Source: CAYMSF01 sp964542255 (GTDB lineage Bacteria; Verrucomicrobiota; Lentisphaeria; Victivallales; Victivallaceae). Taken from it: a DNA stretch of 30,895 nucleotides. The notes under the pieces are model-generated. The model made no database searches. It had not been told where the DNA came from and saw only the letters and a list, made by a program, of their open reading frames with translations. The stretch covers positions 1 through 30,895 of the forward strand of contig CAZITV010000015.1 of the NCBI GenBank assembly GCA_964542255.1, in the 5' to 3' direction. Shown here piece by piece: positions 15,163-24,316 of the stretch (positions within the stretch are counted from its first letter, which is position 1; every line of letters starts with the position of its first letter). Made by a program: the position numbers and the translations under genes.

Positions 15163-16716
15163 ATGATTAATTTGGAAGTAATTCGCACATTAAAATTTCC
15201 GTCGACGATAGCTGTGATAGATATTGGTGCGCACTCAATTCGCATGGATATAATTGAACTTAAAGCAGATAAGAGTTATAAATTACTTGAACGTCTGGCG
15301 CAACCTGTTAATTTAGGTAAGGATGTTTTCGTGCGCGGCGCAATATCGGCAGAATCAACCGTAGCGGTCTGTAAGATTATGCGGGATTTTGCCAATAAAA
15401 CAACTGAATACGCTATTCAGCTTATTCGTGCTTTCGCTACAAGTGCAGTGCGCGAAGCATTTAACCGTGAAATTTTTATAAATAATATAAAAATGTACAG
15501 CGGTATAGACCTGGAAATATTAGAAGGCGATAAAGAGGCAGCATTAATAACTTTGGCAGTCAAGAAGGCCTTGTGTCCCAAAATTAAGGTTGCCAACGCC
15601 GATTTTATTCTGCTGGCGATCGGAACCGGGTCAATTGAGGTTGCTATGGTTCAGGGCGGTAAACTGCAATTTGCTGAAACTTTTGCATTAGGTACGATTA
15701 GAATCTTTGAAGAGTATGGCTCGAAAGCCGCAGAGCCAGAGCAAATGTCAGAAATTATCGACTCGTTTACAGATTTGATTTTTGAACGGCTCAAACGTAT
15801 GGCAGACATTCCTGCCGCGACTAAGCTGGTCGCAGTCGGAGAGTCGGTGAGAAATTTATTGACTATCGGAGTGGGGGATCGCGAGACTGACACGCTGCAA
15901 ATTATAAATGCTGCAAAATTTGAAAAGATATTTCGCAAGGTCAATTTGGTTTCTCTTAGCGATATGGCCGAAAAATATAAAATCAGCGATGTTGCAGCAA
16001 AAGGGATTGTTCCTTGCGCCTGGATTTTAAAACGTTTCTTTGAATATCTAAATTCTGGTGAATTGATTGTCCCGGCAGTTACTACTCGCGATGCCGTATT
16101 AGCAGATGTAATTAGAAACATTTTTCATGAGAATGATCCGTTTATTCCAGATATGATTTCGGTGGTTAAGGCTCTGGCTAAAAAATACGATGTAAACTTG
16201 CCGCATGCTGAGGCTATTCGTAAAATAGCAGTCAAAGTTTTTGATAAAATGATTCAAATTCATGGTCTTGGCGAACGTGACCGGATTTTTTTGGAAATTG
16301 CAGCGATTGTTCACGATATCGGTAGGTTTATTGATTCGAGAAAACATCATAAACATTCCTGCTATTTAATTTCTAATTCACAAATACCTGGATTGTCTGA
16401 AGAAGAACGCCGTGTAGTCGCTGCTATCGCACGATATCACCGTAAGGCAAAACCGCAATCACTACACCCGGAATATATGTCATTGCCTGCCCAGTTAAGG
16501 GTTAAGGTCTGTAAGCTGGCAGCAATCTTGCGTGTTGCAGATGCTGCCGCTCATTCATTGGAACAACAGCCGCCTAATTGCAGCGTATCTATTAATAACC
16601 GGGCAGTAGTCATAAAATTGGGCAATGGCGTTGATATAGCTTTAGGGAAGGTTATCCTTAGCAGAAAATCTGATTTGTTTGAAGATGTTTATGGATATAA
16701 AATTATATTACAATAG
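15163..16716 (+). CDS. Ppx/GppA-family protein with C-terminal HD domain and altered active site
   Basis: 517 aa, the size of full-length exopolyphosphatase/pppGpp phosphatase. Residues 14-310 are the actin-like Ppx/GppA domain: AVIDIGAHSIRM (17-28), FATSAVREAFN (91-101) and EGDKEAALI (121-129), in which Glu125 matches the catalytic Glu of E. coli PPX. The second phosphate loop reads LAIGTGSIE (151-159) instead of the usual DIGGGSTE, so the conserved Asp is Ala152 and one Gly is Thr155. Residues about 340-517 are an HD domain with H348, H384-D385 and D460. It sits between ppk2 and ppk1 (12 bases before the latter), which strongly supports a polyphosphate role, either as hydrolase or as a sensor. 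A weak ribosome binding site precedes the ATG. Confidence 0.9.
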   Translation: MINLEVIRTLKFPSTIAVIDIGAHSIRMDIIELKADKSYKLLERLAQPVNLGKDVFVRGAISAESTVAVCKIMRDFANKTTEYAIQLIRAFATSAVREAFNREIFINNIKMYSGIDLEILEGDKEAALITLAVKKALCPKIKVANADFILLAIGTGSIEVAMVQGGKLQFAETFALGTIRIFEEYGSKAAEPEQMSEIIDSFTDLIFERLKRMADIPAATKLVAVGESVRNLLTIGVGDRETDTLQIINAAKFEKIFRKVNLVSLSDMAEKYKISDVAAKGIVPCAWILKRFFEYLNSGELIVPAVTTRDAVLADVIRNIFHENDPFIPDMISVVKALAKKYDVNLPHAEAIRKIAVKVFDKMIQIHGLGERDRIFLEIAAIVHDIGRFIDSRKHHKHSCYLISNSQIPGLSEEERRVVAAIARYHRKAKPQSLHPEYMSLPAQLRVKVCKLAAILRVADAAAHSLEQQPPNCSVSINNRAVVIKLGNGVDIALGKVILSRKSDLFEDVYGYKIILQ

Positions 16717-16728
16717 TGGAACTTAAAT

Positions 16729-18831
16729 ATGGACCGTAAAAAATTTATTTGTCGAGAATTAAGCTGGCTCGAATTTAACTCAAGAGTGCTTGACGAGGCA
16801 GGAAATACGAGTCATCCGCTATTAGAACGGTTAAAGTTTATCGCTATTTTTAGCAATAATCTCGATGAGTTTTTTATGGTAAGAGTGGCCAGTTTGCGCC
16901 AATTGCATGAGGCTGGACTTAATCATCCTGATGTGTCAGGATTAACACCACAAGAGCAAATTTTAGCAATAAACAGCAAGGTGAATCTGCTGTTGCGGCG
17001 TCAACAACGCTATTTGAATGATGAATTATTGCCTGCATTAGCTAATGAAGGTATCCAGGTTGTGCATCCGCCAGAGCTTGATTTGAGAATACGTACTGTT
17101 ATGCAAAGTATATTTTTAAAACAAATATTCCCTGTACTTACTCCTTGTGCGCTTGACAAATCTCATCCTTTGCCGATTTTTAATAGCGGCGCGATACAGA
17201 TTGCGGTTAGTTTGGTGAAGGATGATGATAAGGAGCTAAAGCGTGCATTTGTTGAGGTTCCAGCGGTATTGCCGCGCTTTATTCAGGTTCATGGTAAATT
17301 TAGCAAATTTAAACAATTTGTATTACTGGAAGAATTAATCATTGCTAATATTCAATTTTTGTTTAAGGGATGCAAGATTATTGATACATTTGCATTTCGT
17401 ATAACAAGAGATATGGATTTTGAAATTGATGAAGTTGGCGTTGCCGATTTAATGCAGCACATGAAACAAGCGTTGTTGCAGCGCAAAAAGCGTGAACCAA
17501 TCCGTTTAGAACTGCTGCGCGGGCAAAGGTGCCGTCTGGAAAAATGGCTTAGCAGTCACTTAGATATAGCACCGGAATTAAAGTATACAGTTCCTTGGCC
17601 GTTGAATCCAGCGTCCTTCTTTGAATTATTGCCGCAAATTTCGCGGCCCGATTTAAAAAATGAATTATGGCAGCCTCTAGCGCTTCCAGAGAGCGTTTTG
17701 ACGCCTGATAGTTCAATGTTTGACCTCATAGAACGCAATGATTGTATTCTTGATTTATTGCCATTCCAAAGCTTTGATCCGGTAATTAAATTGCTTGACG
17801 AAGCAGCCGATGATCCAAATGTGTTGGCTATTAAGCAAACATTATACAGGGTCAGTGGTGACTCTCCGGTAATTGGTGCACTGCAGCGTGCGGCTGAAAA
17901 CGGCAAGCAGGTTACTGTAATTGTTGAGCTTAAAGCCAGATTTGATGAAAATAATAACATTAATTGGGCGAAAAAACTAGAAGAATCTGGCGCGCACGTT
18001 ATTTATGGAATTGCCGGTTATAAAATCCATTGCAAATTATTGCTCGTGGTCAAACGTGCAGAAGATATGACAATTAAACGGTATTTACATCTTTCAACAG
18101 GAAATTACAATGACAAGACTGCCATGGTCTATACCGATATTGGCGTATTTTTGCGCGAACCTGGAATTTGTAATGATGTGAGCTCGCTGTTTAATGTTAT
18201 GACTGGATATTCAGCTCCATTTGGTGAATGGAATAAAATTGCAGTCGCACCGTTCAATTTAAGAGGAAAATTGATTGAGCTTATTGAACGTGAAGCACGT
18301 CTCTCAACAGGTGCTGTCAAAGGCAGGATAATTGCCAAAATGAATTCATTGGTTGATCCGGAGATTATTAGAAGCTTATTTGCTGCGGCTAAGGCAGGAG
18401 TTAAAATTGATTTGATTGTTCGTGGTATTTGCTGTCTTAAGCCAATAACATCAAATATTCGTGTTATCAGCATTGTTGACCGTTTCCTTGAGCATAGTAG
18501 AGTTTTTTACTTTCATAATTGTGGTGATGAAGAGTTTTATTTGTCCAGTGCGGACTGGATGCCGCGTAATTTTGACCATCGTATAGAAATTTTATTTCCA
18601 ATTGAAAATGATTCGGCAAAAAAAATGATACGCCAACTGCTTGATATACAACTTGACGATGCCAATGCTCATATTTTGCAGGAATCTGGTAAATATGTAT
18701 CTAAACGCAAAAAAAATTGTGAACAAGGAAGCCAATATCGAACATATCAACTGTTATTAAAAAATCTTAATAAAAATCGCCAGGCCGGGCAAAATGAAAA
18801 GAAAATGAAGGTTTTTTCTGGTGACGTTTAA
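16729..18831 (+). CDS. ppk1: Polyphosphate kinase 1 (PPK1)
   Basis: 700 aa, close to the usual PPK1 length. PPK1 polymerises the gamma-phosphate of ATP into polyphosphate by way of a phosphohistidine. The N-terminus FICRELSWLEFNSRVLDEA and NNLDEFFMVRVASLRQL are family hallmarks. The autophosphorylated His is H434 in KIHCKLLLV, and the second active-site His is H589 in FLEHSRVFYF; the phospholipase-D-like C-terminal pair is complete, with LSSADWMPRNFDHRIE behind it. GGAAC lies seven bases before the ATG. It is the last gene of the ppk2-ppx-ppk1 operon and converges with the leftward PD-(D/E)XK-like gene. Confidence 0.96.
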   Translation: MDRKKFICRELSWLEFNSRVLDEAGNTSHPLLERLKFIAIFSNNLDEFFMVRVASLRQLHEAGLNHPDVSGLTPQEQILAINSKVNLLLRRQQRYLNDELLPALANEGIQVVHPPELDLRIRTVMQSIFLKQIFPVLTPCALDKSHPLPIFNSGAIQIAVSLVKDDDKELKRAFVEVPAVLPRFIQVHGKFSKFKQFVLLEELIIANIQFLFKGCKIIDTFAFRITRDMDFEIDEVGVADLMQHMKQALLQRKKREPIRLELLRGQRCRLEKWLSSHLDIAPELKYTVPWPLNPASFFELLPQISRPDLKNELWQPLALPESVLTPDSSMFDLIERNDCILDLLPFQSFDPVIKLLDEAADDPNVLAIKQTLYRVSGDSPVIGALQRAAENGKQVTVIVELKARFDENNNINWAKKLEESGAHVIYGIAGYKIHCKLLLVVKRAEDMTIKRYLHLSTGNYNDKTAMVYTDIGVFLREPGICNDVSSLFNVMTGYSAPFGEWNKIAVAPFNLRGKLIELIEREARLSTGAVKGRIIAKMNSLVDPEIIRSLFAAAKAGVKIDLIVRGICCLKPITSNIRVISIVDRFLEHSRVFYFHNCGDEEFYLSSADWMPRNFDHRIEILFPIENDSAKKMIRQLLDIQLDDANAHILQESGKYVSKRKKNCEQGSQYRTYQLLLKNLNKNRQAGQNEKKMKVFSGDV

Positions 18832-18935
18832 CTGATTGGAACTTATTCATATTGTAATACCAAATCGTTTACATTGGCAGATGCCCGTTTGCAATTATAA
18901 GTTGCGGCAACTCATCAATTACTGATATATGTTAT

Positions 18936-19850
18936 TTAGGAATTAATGCAATATTCTTTAAAACGGCAACTGTTACATTGACTTGAATTGACCGAGAGAA
19001 AATTAACTCCCTGCACTTGGTTCGTATCAGATATTTTGCTGTGCATCGCGATATTATCAGTGCGGATTTTTGAACAGATTTCATTAATGTCGCTTTGCGA
19101 TGGAACGACAGTATCACTATTTCCAGTATGTAAATTATAGAAAATTGAAACGATTGACTCTGGTGGGCGGCGGAAGTAGTTTGCCGCAAACATTGTATCC
19201 AGGGCAGCGAAATGCTGAAGTTTTACAGAATTAGAACTGTTGGCAATGATGTGCAGCAGAACAATGTTGTCATTTTTGTCCCAGATTAAGTCAGGCGCCA
19301 ACCAAATACTCTGACCGTCGTAATCAAACAATATTGGAATAGTTATTCGTTTCCATTGCAGCGCATTGATCTTGATTAATATCTCCGACAAGCCGCCGTT
19401 AAGAAATAATTGAGCAGCATTATGCGCATTCTGGCGCAGCCCTGCAAAATATGACTCAGGCTGCTTAATGCCATAATAAATTTCCAATAAATTGAGCTTA
19501 TTATGGTCAAACTGCCATTGCTGCAATTCACAGTCATGTTTTTGCCGGTTAAATTCGCTCATAATGCGGTGCAGCAGTTCTCTAGCAAATGACGCTCCAG
19601 GTTTATGCCCGCTGCTATTGAGTAATTGCTGTACCAAAGCATCAGTGAACAGTGATCTTACCCAAAAATCACCATTAATAATTTTTTTTAACAGGTGTAG
19701 TTGACGCGAATCGGCGTCACTGGATTCTTCTGCTCCGCCATTAGCCCCGTAGTAATGATAGAAATATGCTTTTTCACAAAAGTGGAATAAATCACTTCTG
19801 AAGATAGACCAACTAAAATTATTTGCCGCTATTTTTTTGTAATCGAACAT
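18936..19850 (-). CDS. PD-(D/E)XK-like (RecB/Cas4-type) protein with Fe-S cysteines, probably catalytically inactive
   Basis: 304 aa from the ATG at 19850 (an in-frame TTG at 19871 would overlap purT). The start SWSIFRSDLFHFCEKAYFYHYYG resembles the S-x-S...F...C-P...Y-x-Y opening of RecB-type nucleases. C25 and the C-terminal CNSCRFKEYC (C292, C295, C301) give the four-cysteine [4Fe-4S] pattern of Cas4/AddB-like proteins. Where these enzymes have G-x-D ... D/E-x-K, this one reads APDLIWDKNDNIVLLHIIA (185-203): the Asp (D187) is present but the D/E-x-K pair is absent. No cas, addA or other recombination gene is nearby. It starts 10 bases behind purT, so co-transcription is likely. Family assignment is moderate, by pattern only. 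Confidence 0.65.
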   Translation of the reverse strand: MFDYKKIAANNFSWSIFRSDLFHFCEKAYFYHYYGANGGAEESSDADSRQLHLLKKIINGDFWVRSLFTDALVQQLLNSSGHKPGASFARELLHRIMSEFNRQKHDCELQQWQFDHNKLNLLEIYYGIKQPESYFAGLRQNAHNAAQLFLNGGLSEILIKINALQWKRITIPILFDYDGQSIWLAPDLIWDKNDNIVLLHIIANSSNSVKLQHFAALDTMFAANYFRRPPESIVSIFYNLHTGNSDTVVPSQSDINEICSKIRTDNIAMHSKISDTNQVQGVNFLSVNSSQCNSCRFKEYCINS

Positions 19851-19860
19851 TTGGCGCCGC

Positions 19861-21042
19861 TCAAAGTTCAATTTCCAGAGCGTTATAGGCGGTTCTTACT
19901 TTTTCCAGTGCGGCTTCAACGCTAGTGTCACGGGCCAGAATTACCGCCATGCGGCGATGACCGTTGACCTCGAGTTTGCCAAAAATCCGCATTGTCGTGT
20001 CTGGTTGTTCGAGCACCTTTTCCAAGTTTTTAAATTTAACCTGGCAGGATTTTCCTTCAACAACAACTGCTTTTGAAGCGGAAGGCCCGAGCAGTCTGAT
20101 ATTGGGAATTGGCAAATCAAGTATGGCGCGCGCGTGCAGTGCAAATTCTGATAAGTCCTGAGAAATCATTGTAACCATGCCAGTATCGTGCGGGCGCGGT
20201 GATACTTCGCTGAAAATAACTTCATCACCTTTAATAAATAACTCAACTCCAAAAATCCCTTTGCCGCCTAACGCCGCTGTAACTTTTTCCGCAATCTCAT
20301 GTGCTTGTTGCAACGCGTTGTCACCCATCGGATGCGGCTGCCATGATTCGCGGTAATCACCATCAATTTGTATATGTCCAATCGGCGGCAGAAACGTAGT
20401 TTTGCCGGAATGCCGCACTGTGAGCAGGGTGATTTCGTAATCAAAATCTACAAATCCTTCGACAATAACTTTTCCGGCGCCGGCACGTCCTCCCTGCTGC
20501 GCGTACTCCCAGGATTTCATAATATCAGCTTCGCATTTAATTACGCTTTGACCATGTCCAGATGAACTCATTATTGGTTTAACAACGCAAGGCATTCCCA
20601 GAAATTTTACAGCCGCGCAGAATTCATCAAAATTTGCAGCGAAGCGGTACTTTGAAGTCTTTAGCTTGAGTTCCTCGGCAGCTAACCGTCTAATACCTTC
20701 ACGATTCATGGTAAGAAAGGCGGCAGTAGCGGTAGGAATTACGCAGTATCCGGATTTTTCTAGTTCAATCAAGGCCGGGGTGGCAATTGCTTCAACCTCA
20801 GGTACGATGTAATCAGGCTTTTCTTTTTCGATAATCGATTTCAATGCTTCTCCATCAAGCATTGAAACTGTATAAGAACGGTGTGCCACCTGCATCGCCG
20901 GTGCATTGTCGTAACGGTCGATGGCAATGACTTCGACTCCAAAACGTTGTAATTCGATAGCTACTTCTTTCCCAAGTTCACCGGCTCCGCATAGTACTAC
21001 TTTGGTGGCATTGCCCGACAATGGAGTTCCAATTGCTGTCAT
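19861..21042 (-). CDS. purT: Formate-dependent phosphoribosylglycinamide formyltransferase 2
   Basis: 393 aa, the normal PurT length. It converts GAR to formyl-GAR with formate and ATP, the third step of purine synthesis, fitting an organism that has formate available. N-terminal Rossmann motif VVLCGAGELGKEVAIELQRFG (15-35), then the ATP-grasp domain with VVKPIMSSSGHGQS (GKGQS-like loop), KVIVEGFVDFDYEITLLTVR, and the metal-binding EVSPRPHDTGMVT near residue 285. The ATG has AAGGAAA upstream. It follows sppA by 38 bases and precedes the PD-(D/E)XK-like gene by 10. Confidence 0.95.
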   Translation of the reverse strand: MTAIGTPLSGNATKVVLCGAGELGKEVAIELQRFGVEVIAIDRYDNAPAMQVAHRSYTVSMLDGEALKSIIEKEKPDYIVPEVEAIATPALIELEKSGYCVIPTATAAFLTMNREGIRRLAAEELKLKTSKYRFAANFDEFCAAVKFLGMPCVVKPIMSSSGHGQSVIKCEADIMKSWEYAQQGGRAGAGKVIVEGFVDFDYEITLLTVRHSGKTTFLPPIGHIQIDGDYRESWQPHPMGDNALQQAHEIAEKVTAALGGKGIFGVELFIKGDEVIFSEVSPRPHDTGMVTMISQDLSEFALHARAILDLPIPNIRLLGPSASKAVVVEGKSCQVKFKNLEKVLEQPDTTMRIFGKLEVNGHRRMAVILARDTSVEAALEKVRTAYNALEIEL

Positions 21043-21080
21043 ATTAATTTCCTTTTCCGGTGCTGCCGGAGTTATTGATG

Positions 21081-22130
21081 TTACCGGTTAACGGGGAGAA
21101 AGTAAAACTTCCCCTGTTCTAATTTAATGTTAGCTGAATCTCCTGGCAATCTTACGTTAACATTGGCCCCGGCAGTATTGGTGCGGCTGGAAAATAATGT
21201 AGATAACGAAAATTTGCGCCGCAGTGAGATGACCTTATAGTCAGCGGCAATATTCGCCGATGAGGCTGCTACTTTTTCTGCATCTTCAAAATAACCGATT
21301 TGGTCAATCATCCCCAATTTTTTAGCTTCAGCTGCAAGAAATATTCTGCCATCGCCAATCTGAGAATTTTTTATTTTTTCAACTGAAAGTCCTGGTCTGC
21401 CTTCAGCGCATACTTTGACAAAATGTTCGTAAACCGAATTCACATGACGCTGAATCAGCTCTTTCTCTGCGGGTGAGGTCGGTCTAGTGCCACTGAGCAG
21501 ATCCTTCATCGCTCCCGAAGTGTACGGCTCACTTTCTAAACCAATTTTTTGGAATAGATTATAATATTTATAGGTTTGCACAATGACGCCGATACTACCG
21601 GTGGTTGTCATTGGGTGTGCGATAATCTTATCACACCCTACCGCAACGTAGTAACCGCCGCTCGCCGCCAGTGAATTCATTTGTGCTATCACCGGCTTGC
21701 CGGCAGCCCGGACAGTTTTTATCGCATTATAGATTTGGTCAGAAGCAACTACTTCTCCGCCGGGAGAATCAATCTTAACGATTACTGCTTTGACATCTTT
21801 GTTTTTCGCAGCAATTTTTAACTGCCCACAAATCTTGCTGGCTGCCGCTCCTTCTTCACTAAGCATATTTTCGGCATCACCGGAATGGATTACGCCGCAA
21901 ACCGGAACTACTAAAATAAGATTATCCGAGTCACGGTTGCCGGAAATATAATCGCGGTCAAATGATTTAATATCTTCTGGAAGAGATTCATTTTCATCCT
22001 CACTCCATAAAAAATGATTAATGTTAGTCAGAATGAGTATTCCGACAATACTTGCGCAAATGATGGATAACGACAACAGCACTGCTAATGCAATTCCGCA
22101 ACCCCAAAGTTTTTTGTTCTTGTTGTGCAC
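21081..22130 (-). CDS. sppA: Signal peptide peptidase SppA, single-domain form
   Basis: 349 aa membrane-anchored serine protease that degrades cleaved signal peptides. Residues 8-36 are one TM helix; the protease domain follows. The nucleophile is S157 in NSLAASGGYYVA and the general base K209 in TSGAMKDLLSGTRP, a Ser-Lys dyad as in the short (half-size) SppA of Bacillus rather than the two-domain E. coli form. KIDSPGGEV (119-127) and TTTGSIGVI (175-183) are further family motifs. The start is GTG at 22130, with AGGAAA a few bases upstream. It lies 125 bases after the pfkB-like gene, which may mark a separate transcript, and 38 bases before purT. Confidence 0.93.
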   Translation of the reverse strand: MHNKNKKLWGCGIALAVLLSLSIICASIVGILILTNINHFLWSEDENESLPEDIKSFDRDYISGNRDSDNLILVVPVCGVIHSGDAENMLSEEGAAASKICGQLKIAAKNKDVKAVIVKIDSPGGEVVASDQIYNAIKTVRAAGKPVIAQMNSLAASGGYYVAVGCDKIIAHPMTTTGSIGVIVQTYKYYNLFQKIGLESEPYTSGAMKDLLSGTRPTSPAEKELIQRHVNSVYEHFVKVCAEGRPGLSVEKIKNSQIGDGRIFLAAEAKKLGMIDQIGYFEDAEKVAASSANIAADYKVISLRRKFSLSTLFSSRTNTAGANVNVRLPGDSANIKLEQGKFYFLPVNR

Positions 22131-22255
22131 TACTTTTCCTCATAAATATAATTGTTTTTATTTGTTTTTATGCGCTGTCAGTTACCAGGAATATATCAAA
22201 TATTATTCCCATGACCATAATGAACTAATACGAATACACCGATAAAATACTTCCG

Positions 22256-23203
22256 TCAAACTGATTGTCTGCTAATTTTGATTTGTTGAAGTATTTCCTG
22301 CATCACGGCCGGGGAAAATGACCCGCACCGCGGAGTTAAACAACTCGCTGAAGCTGCCGCCAAACCCGCAGCAAATGCTTTATCTATCGCAGTTCTGCTA
22401 AGATACTCACTGAAAAATACCGCGGCGACAGTATCGCCGGAACCAAGCGGATTGACAACATTGTCAAGACGCGGTAAAATATATTTCCACGCAGCTTGAT
22501 TATTTCCTAAATACGCATTACCTGGACCATCAGTTATGGCGACTGCCTGAATAGGAAAACGTGCAATAGCCGCTGCGATTGCCGCATCTTGGCTCATTGC
22601 GCCTGTAATTTGTTTTAGCTCCGAATAATTAATTTTTAAAATTGCGTTGATGGCAATGCTCAGAACTGGTACGATATCCTGCCAAGAATCAATAAGCAGC
22701 GGAATATTGTATTGGTTTGCCAAGGCAGCCAACTTTACATAAAATTGGATATCGGTACCGGTTGGCAGCGTGCCGCAGATTGCCATACCGGCGCAATCTT
22801 TAATATCACGTTCAACTGCATTAAACATTTCGTTAAGTTGTTCTTTTGTTACTGCTTGAGACGGCTCAATCAGCTCAGTCATTTCTCCGCTTTTCCTGCA
22901 TAAACAAGTGGTACACACCCTAGTGGAAGCTTTGACCTTAATTGTAACATGCTGTATGGCTTCTTTGTCCAGTCCGGCACATATCATCTTACCAGTATCT
23001 CCGCCGGCAAATTGAAATAGTTTACTTTGATATTTGCCGCTTGCATTGGTAACTCTGGCAAAATTGATGCCTTTGCCGGAATGAAAGCAATCAATCGTTT
23101 CTGCCCGATTGACATCGCCAACATTTAATGATTTAAAAGTCAGTGTTTTTTGCCAGGCCGGATTGGCGCCAATTACAATAATGATTTTATCTTGTTTGTC
23201 CAT
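22256..23203 (-). CDS. PfkB-family hexose-phosphate kinase (1-phosphofructokinase/tagatose-6-phosphate kinase type)
   Basis: 315 aa from the ATG at 23203, whose first base is the last of the ADH stop (TGATG), with GAGGAAC upstream; an in-frame TTG at 23209 is less likely. Sugar-binding motif SGKGINFARV (42-51) and ATP/anion-hole motif NPLGSGDTVAA (251-261) with catalytic Asp257 place it in the FruK/LacC branch of PfkB kinases, phosphorylating fructose-1-phosphate, tagatose-6-phosphate or similar. No PTS or sugar-utilisation genes flank it, so the substrate cannot be set. It is the last gene of a tightly packed six-gene run. Confidence 0.85.
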   Translation of the reverse strand: MDKQDKIIIVIGANPAWQKTLTFKSLNVGDVNRAETIDCFHSGKGINFARVTNASGKYQSKLFQFAGGDTGKMICAGLDKEAIQHVTIKVKASTRVCTTCLCRKSGEMTELIEPSQAVTKEQLNEMFNAVERDIKDCAGMAICGTLPTGTDIQFYVKLAALANQYNIPLLIDSWQDIVPVLSIAINAILKINYSELKQITGAMSQDAAIAAAIARFPIQAVAITDGPGNAYLGNNQAAWKYILPRLDNVVNPLGSGDTVAAVFFSEYLSRTAIDKAFAAGLAAASASCLTPRCGSFSPAVMQEILQQIKISRQSV

Positions 23204-24312
23204 CAGCAAAGTTCCTCTAAAATTGTTGATACCTCCGCATCAGTGAGTTGGCGCGGATTCTTTTGCATGCTGTTAGAGCGGCAGTTGTCAATAATAAATG
23301 AAAAATTGTTACAGGTAAGGCCGAAATTTTGGAATGAATCAGGTATTTGCAGTTGTTGGTTTAACTTCTGAATACCAGTGATAAATTGCTGCGCTGAACC
23401 AAAGCCGCATATCTCCGCCAAATCATGCATCGCCCCTTTGCATTTCGGCAAATTCCACCTGAGAATAACCGGCAGCAATATTGCGCATGCCAGACCGTGC
23501 GGGACGTGAAATTTACTGCCCAGAGGATGGGCAATGCCATGCACTGCACCTAAACCGCTCTGGCTGAATGCCAAAGCGCCAAACATACTTCCTTCCGCCA
23601 TATTGGTCCTGGATATTTCGTCAGGTGCAGTATATGCAGCCGGTAAATTTTTTATAATTAATCCAGCGGCTTTCCCGGCAAAAAGCCGGGTTACTGTATT
23701 GGCATCGTTGGACAAATATGATTCAATTGCCTGCGTCAGTGCATCCATACCGCTGGCAGCTGTGAGCGACTGAGAACAGGTATAGGTTAACTCCGGGTCA
23801 ATAATAGCGGTATCAGCAAGCATTGTGGGATGTTTTATAGATTTTTTTATGAGCGAAAACGAGTCGGTCAGAACTGCATTAGCAGTGATTTCTGCTCCAG
23901 TGCCGGATGTTGTGGGCGCGGCGATAAAACAGAGGCCTTTTTGTAAGATTTTCTTTCTATCAAAAAAATAATCTGCGGTGGTGTCCCCTGTAGTTATTAA
24001 CGCGGCCGCGGTTTTGGCTGCGTCAATAACACTTCCGCCGCCAACTGCCACAATTGCGTCTGCAAAAAAATTCTGACCGGCGGAAATGATGGCATCAACA
24101 TCTTCCAAACACGGTTCTCCGTTTATGCCTGAGTGTATTTTTATTTGAAAGGATTGCAGCAGATTGGTAATTCTGTTTGCGGTACCATCGTTAAGCAGAT
24201 GCCGCCCGACTACAAGTAAAATATTTTTCTTGCCGCCGAGCACTGAAGGCAATGTATTGATAGTGCCGTTACCAAAATATATATTTTCCGGAAATTTAAA
24301 GTTATACAACAT
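23203..24312 (-). CDS. Iron-containing (group III) alcohol dehydrogenase
   Basis: 369 aa from the ATG at 24312, four bases after the rnc stop; upstream in-frame starts overlap rnc. NAD-binding GGGSVIDAAKTAA (91-103) and PTTSGTGAEIT (133-143). Metal ligands by alignment are D190, Q194, H258 and H272, in GMDALTQAIESY and VHGIAHPLG...PHG. Gln replaces the first His of FucO/DhaT, a variant I recall as common in this family. It would interconvert an aldehyde and an alcohol with NAD(P)H in the cytoplasm; the substrate is unknown. It fits a fermentative metabolism. It overlaps the following kinase by one base. Confidence 0.88.
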   Translation of the reverse strand: MLYNFKFPENIYFGNGTINTLPSVLGGKKNILLVVGRHLLNDGTANRITNLLQSFQIKIHSGINGEPCLEDVDAIISAGQNFFADAIVAVGGGSVIDAAKTAAALITTGDTTADYFFDRKKILQKGLCFIAAPTTSGTGAEITANAVLTDSFSLIKKSIKHPTMLADTAIIDPELTYTCSQSLTAASGMDALTQAIESYLSNDANTVTRLFAGKAAGLIIKNLPAAYTAPDEISRTNMAEGSMFGALAFSQSGLGAVHGIAHPLGSKFHVPHGLACAILLPVILRWNLPKCKGAMHDLAEICGFGSAQQFITGIQKLNQQLQIPDSFQNFGLTCNNFSFIIDNCRSNSMQKNPRQLTDAEVSTILEELC

Positions 24313-24316
24313 TTTA

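Noticed and set aside
15651..16121. A 156-codon minus-strand frame inside the Ppx-HD gene
   Set aside because: It is fully antisense to a clear gene, has no ribosome binding site and shows a composition typical of shadow frames.
18858..18930. TAATACCAAATCG in the ppk1 downstream gap as another copy of the MITE-like end
   Set aside because: Only about ten bases resemble the arm and no matching second arm is found.
23728..23748. Loss of a metal His in the Fe-ADH (Gln194)
   Set aside because: GMDALTQ is, as far as I recall, a frequent natural variant in this family, so it is not a sign of inactivity.
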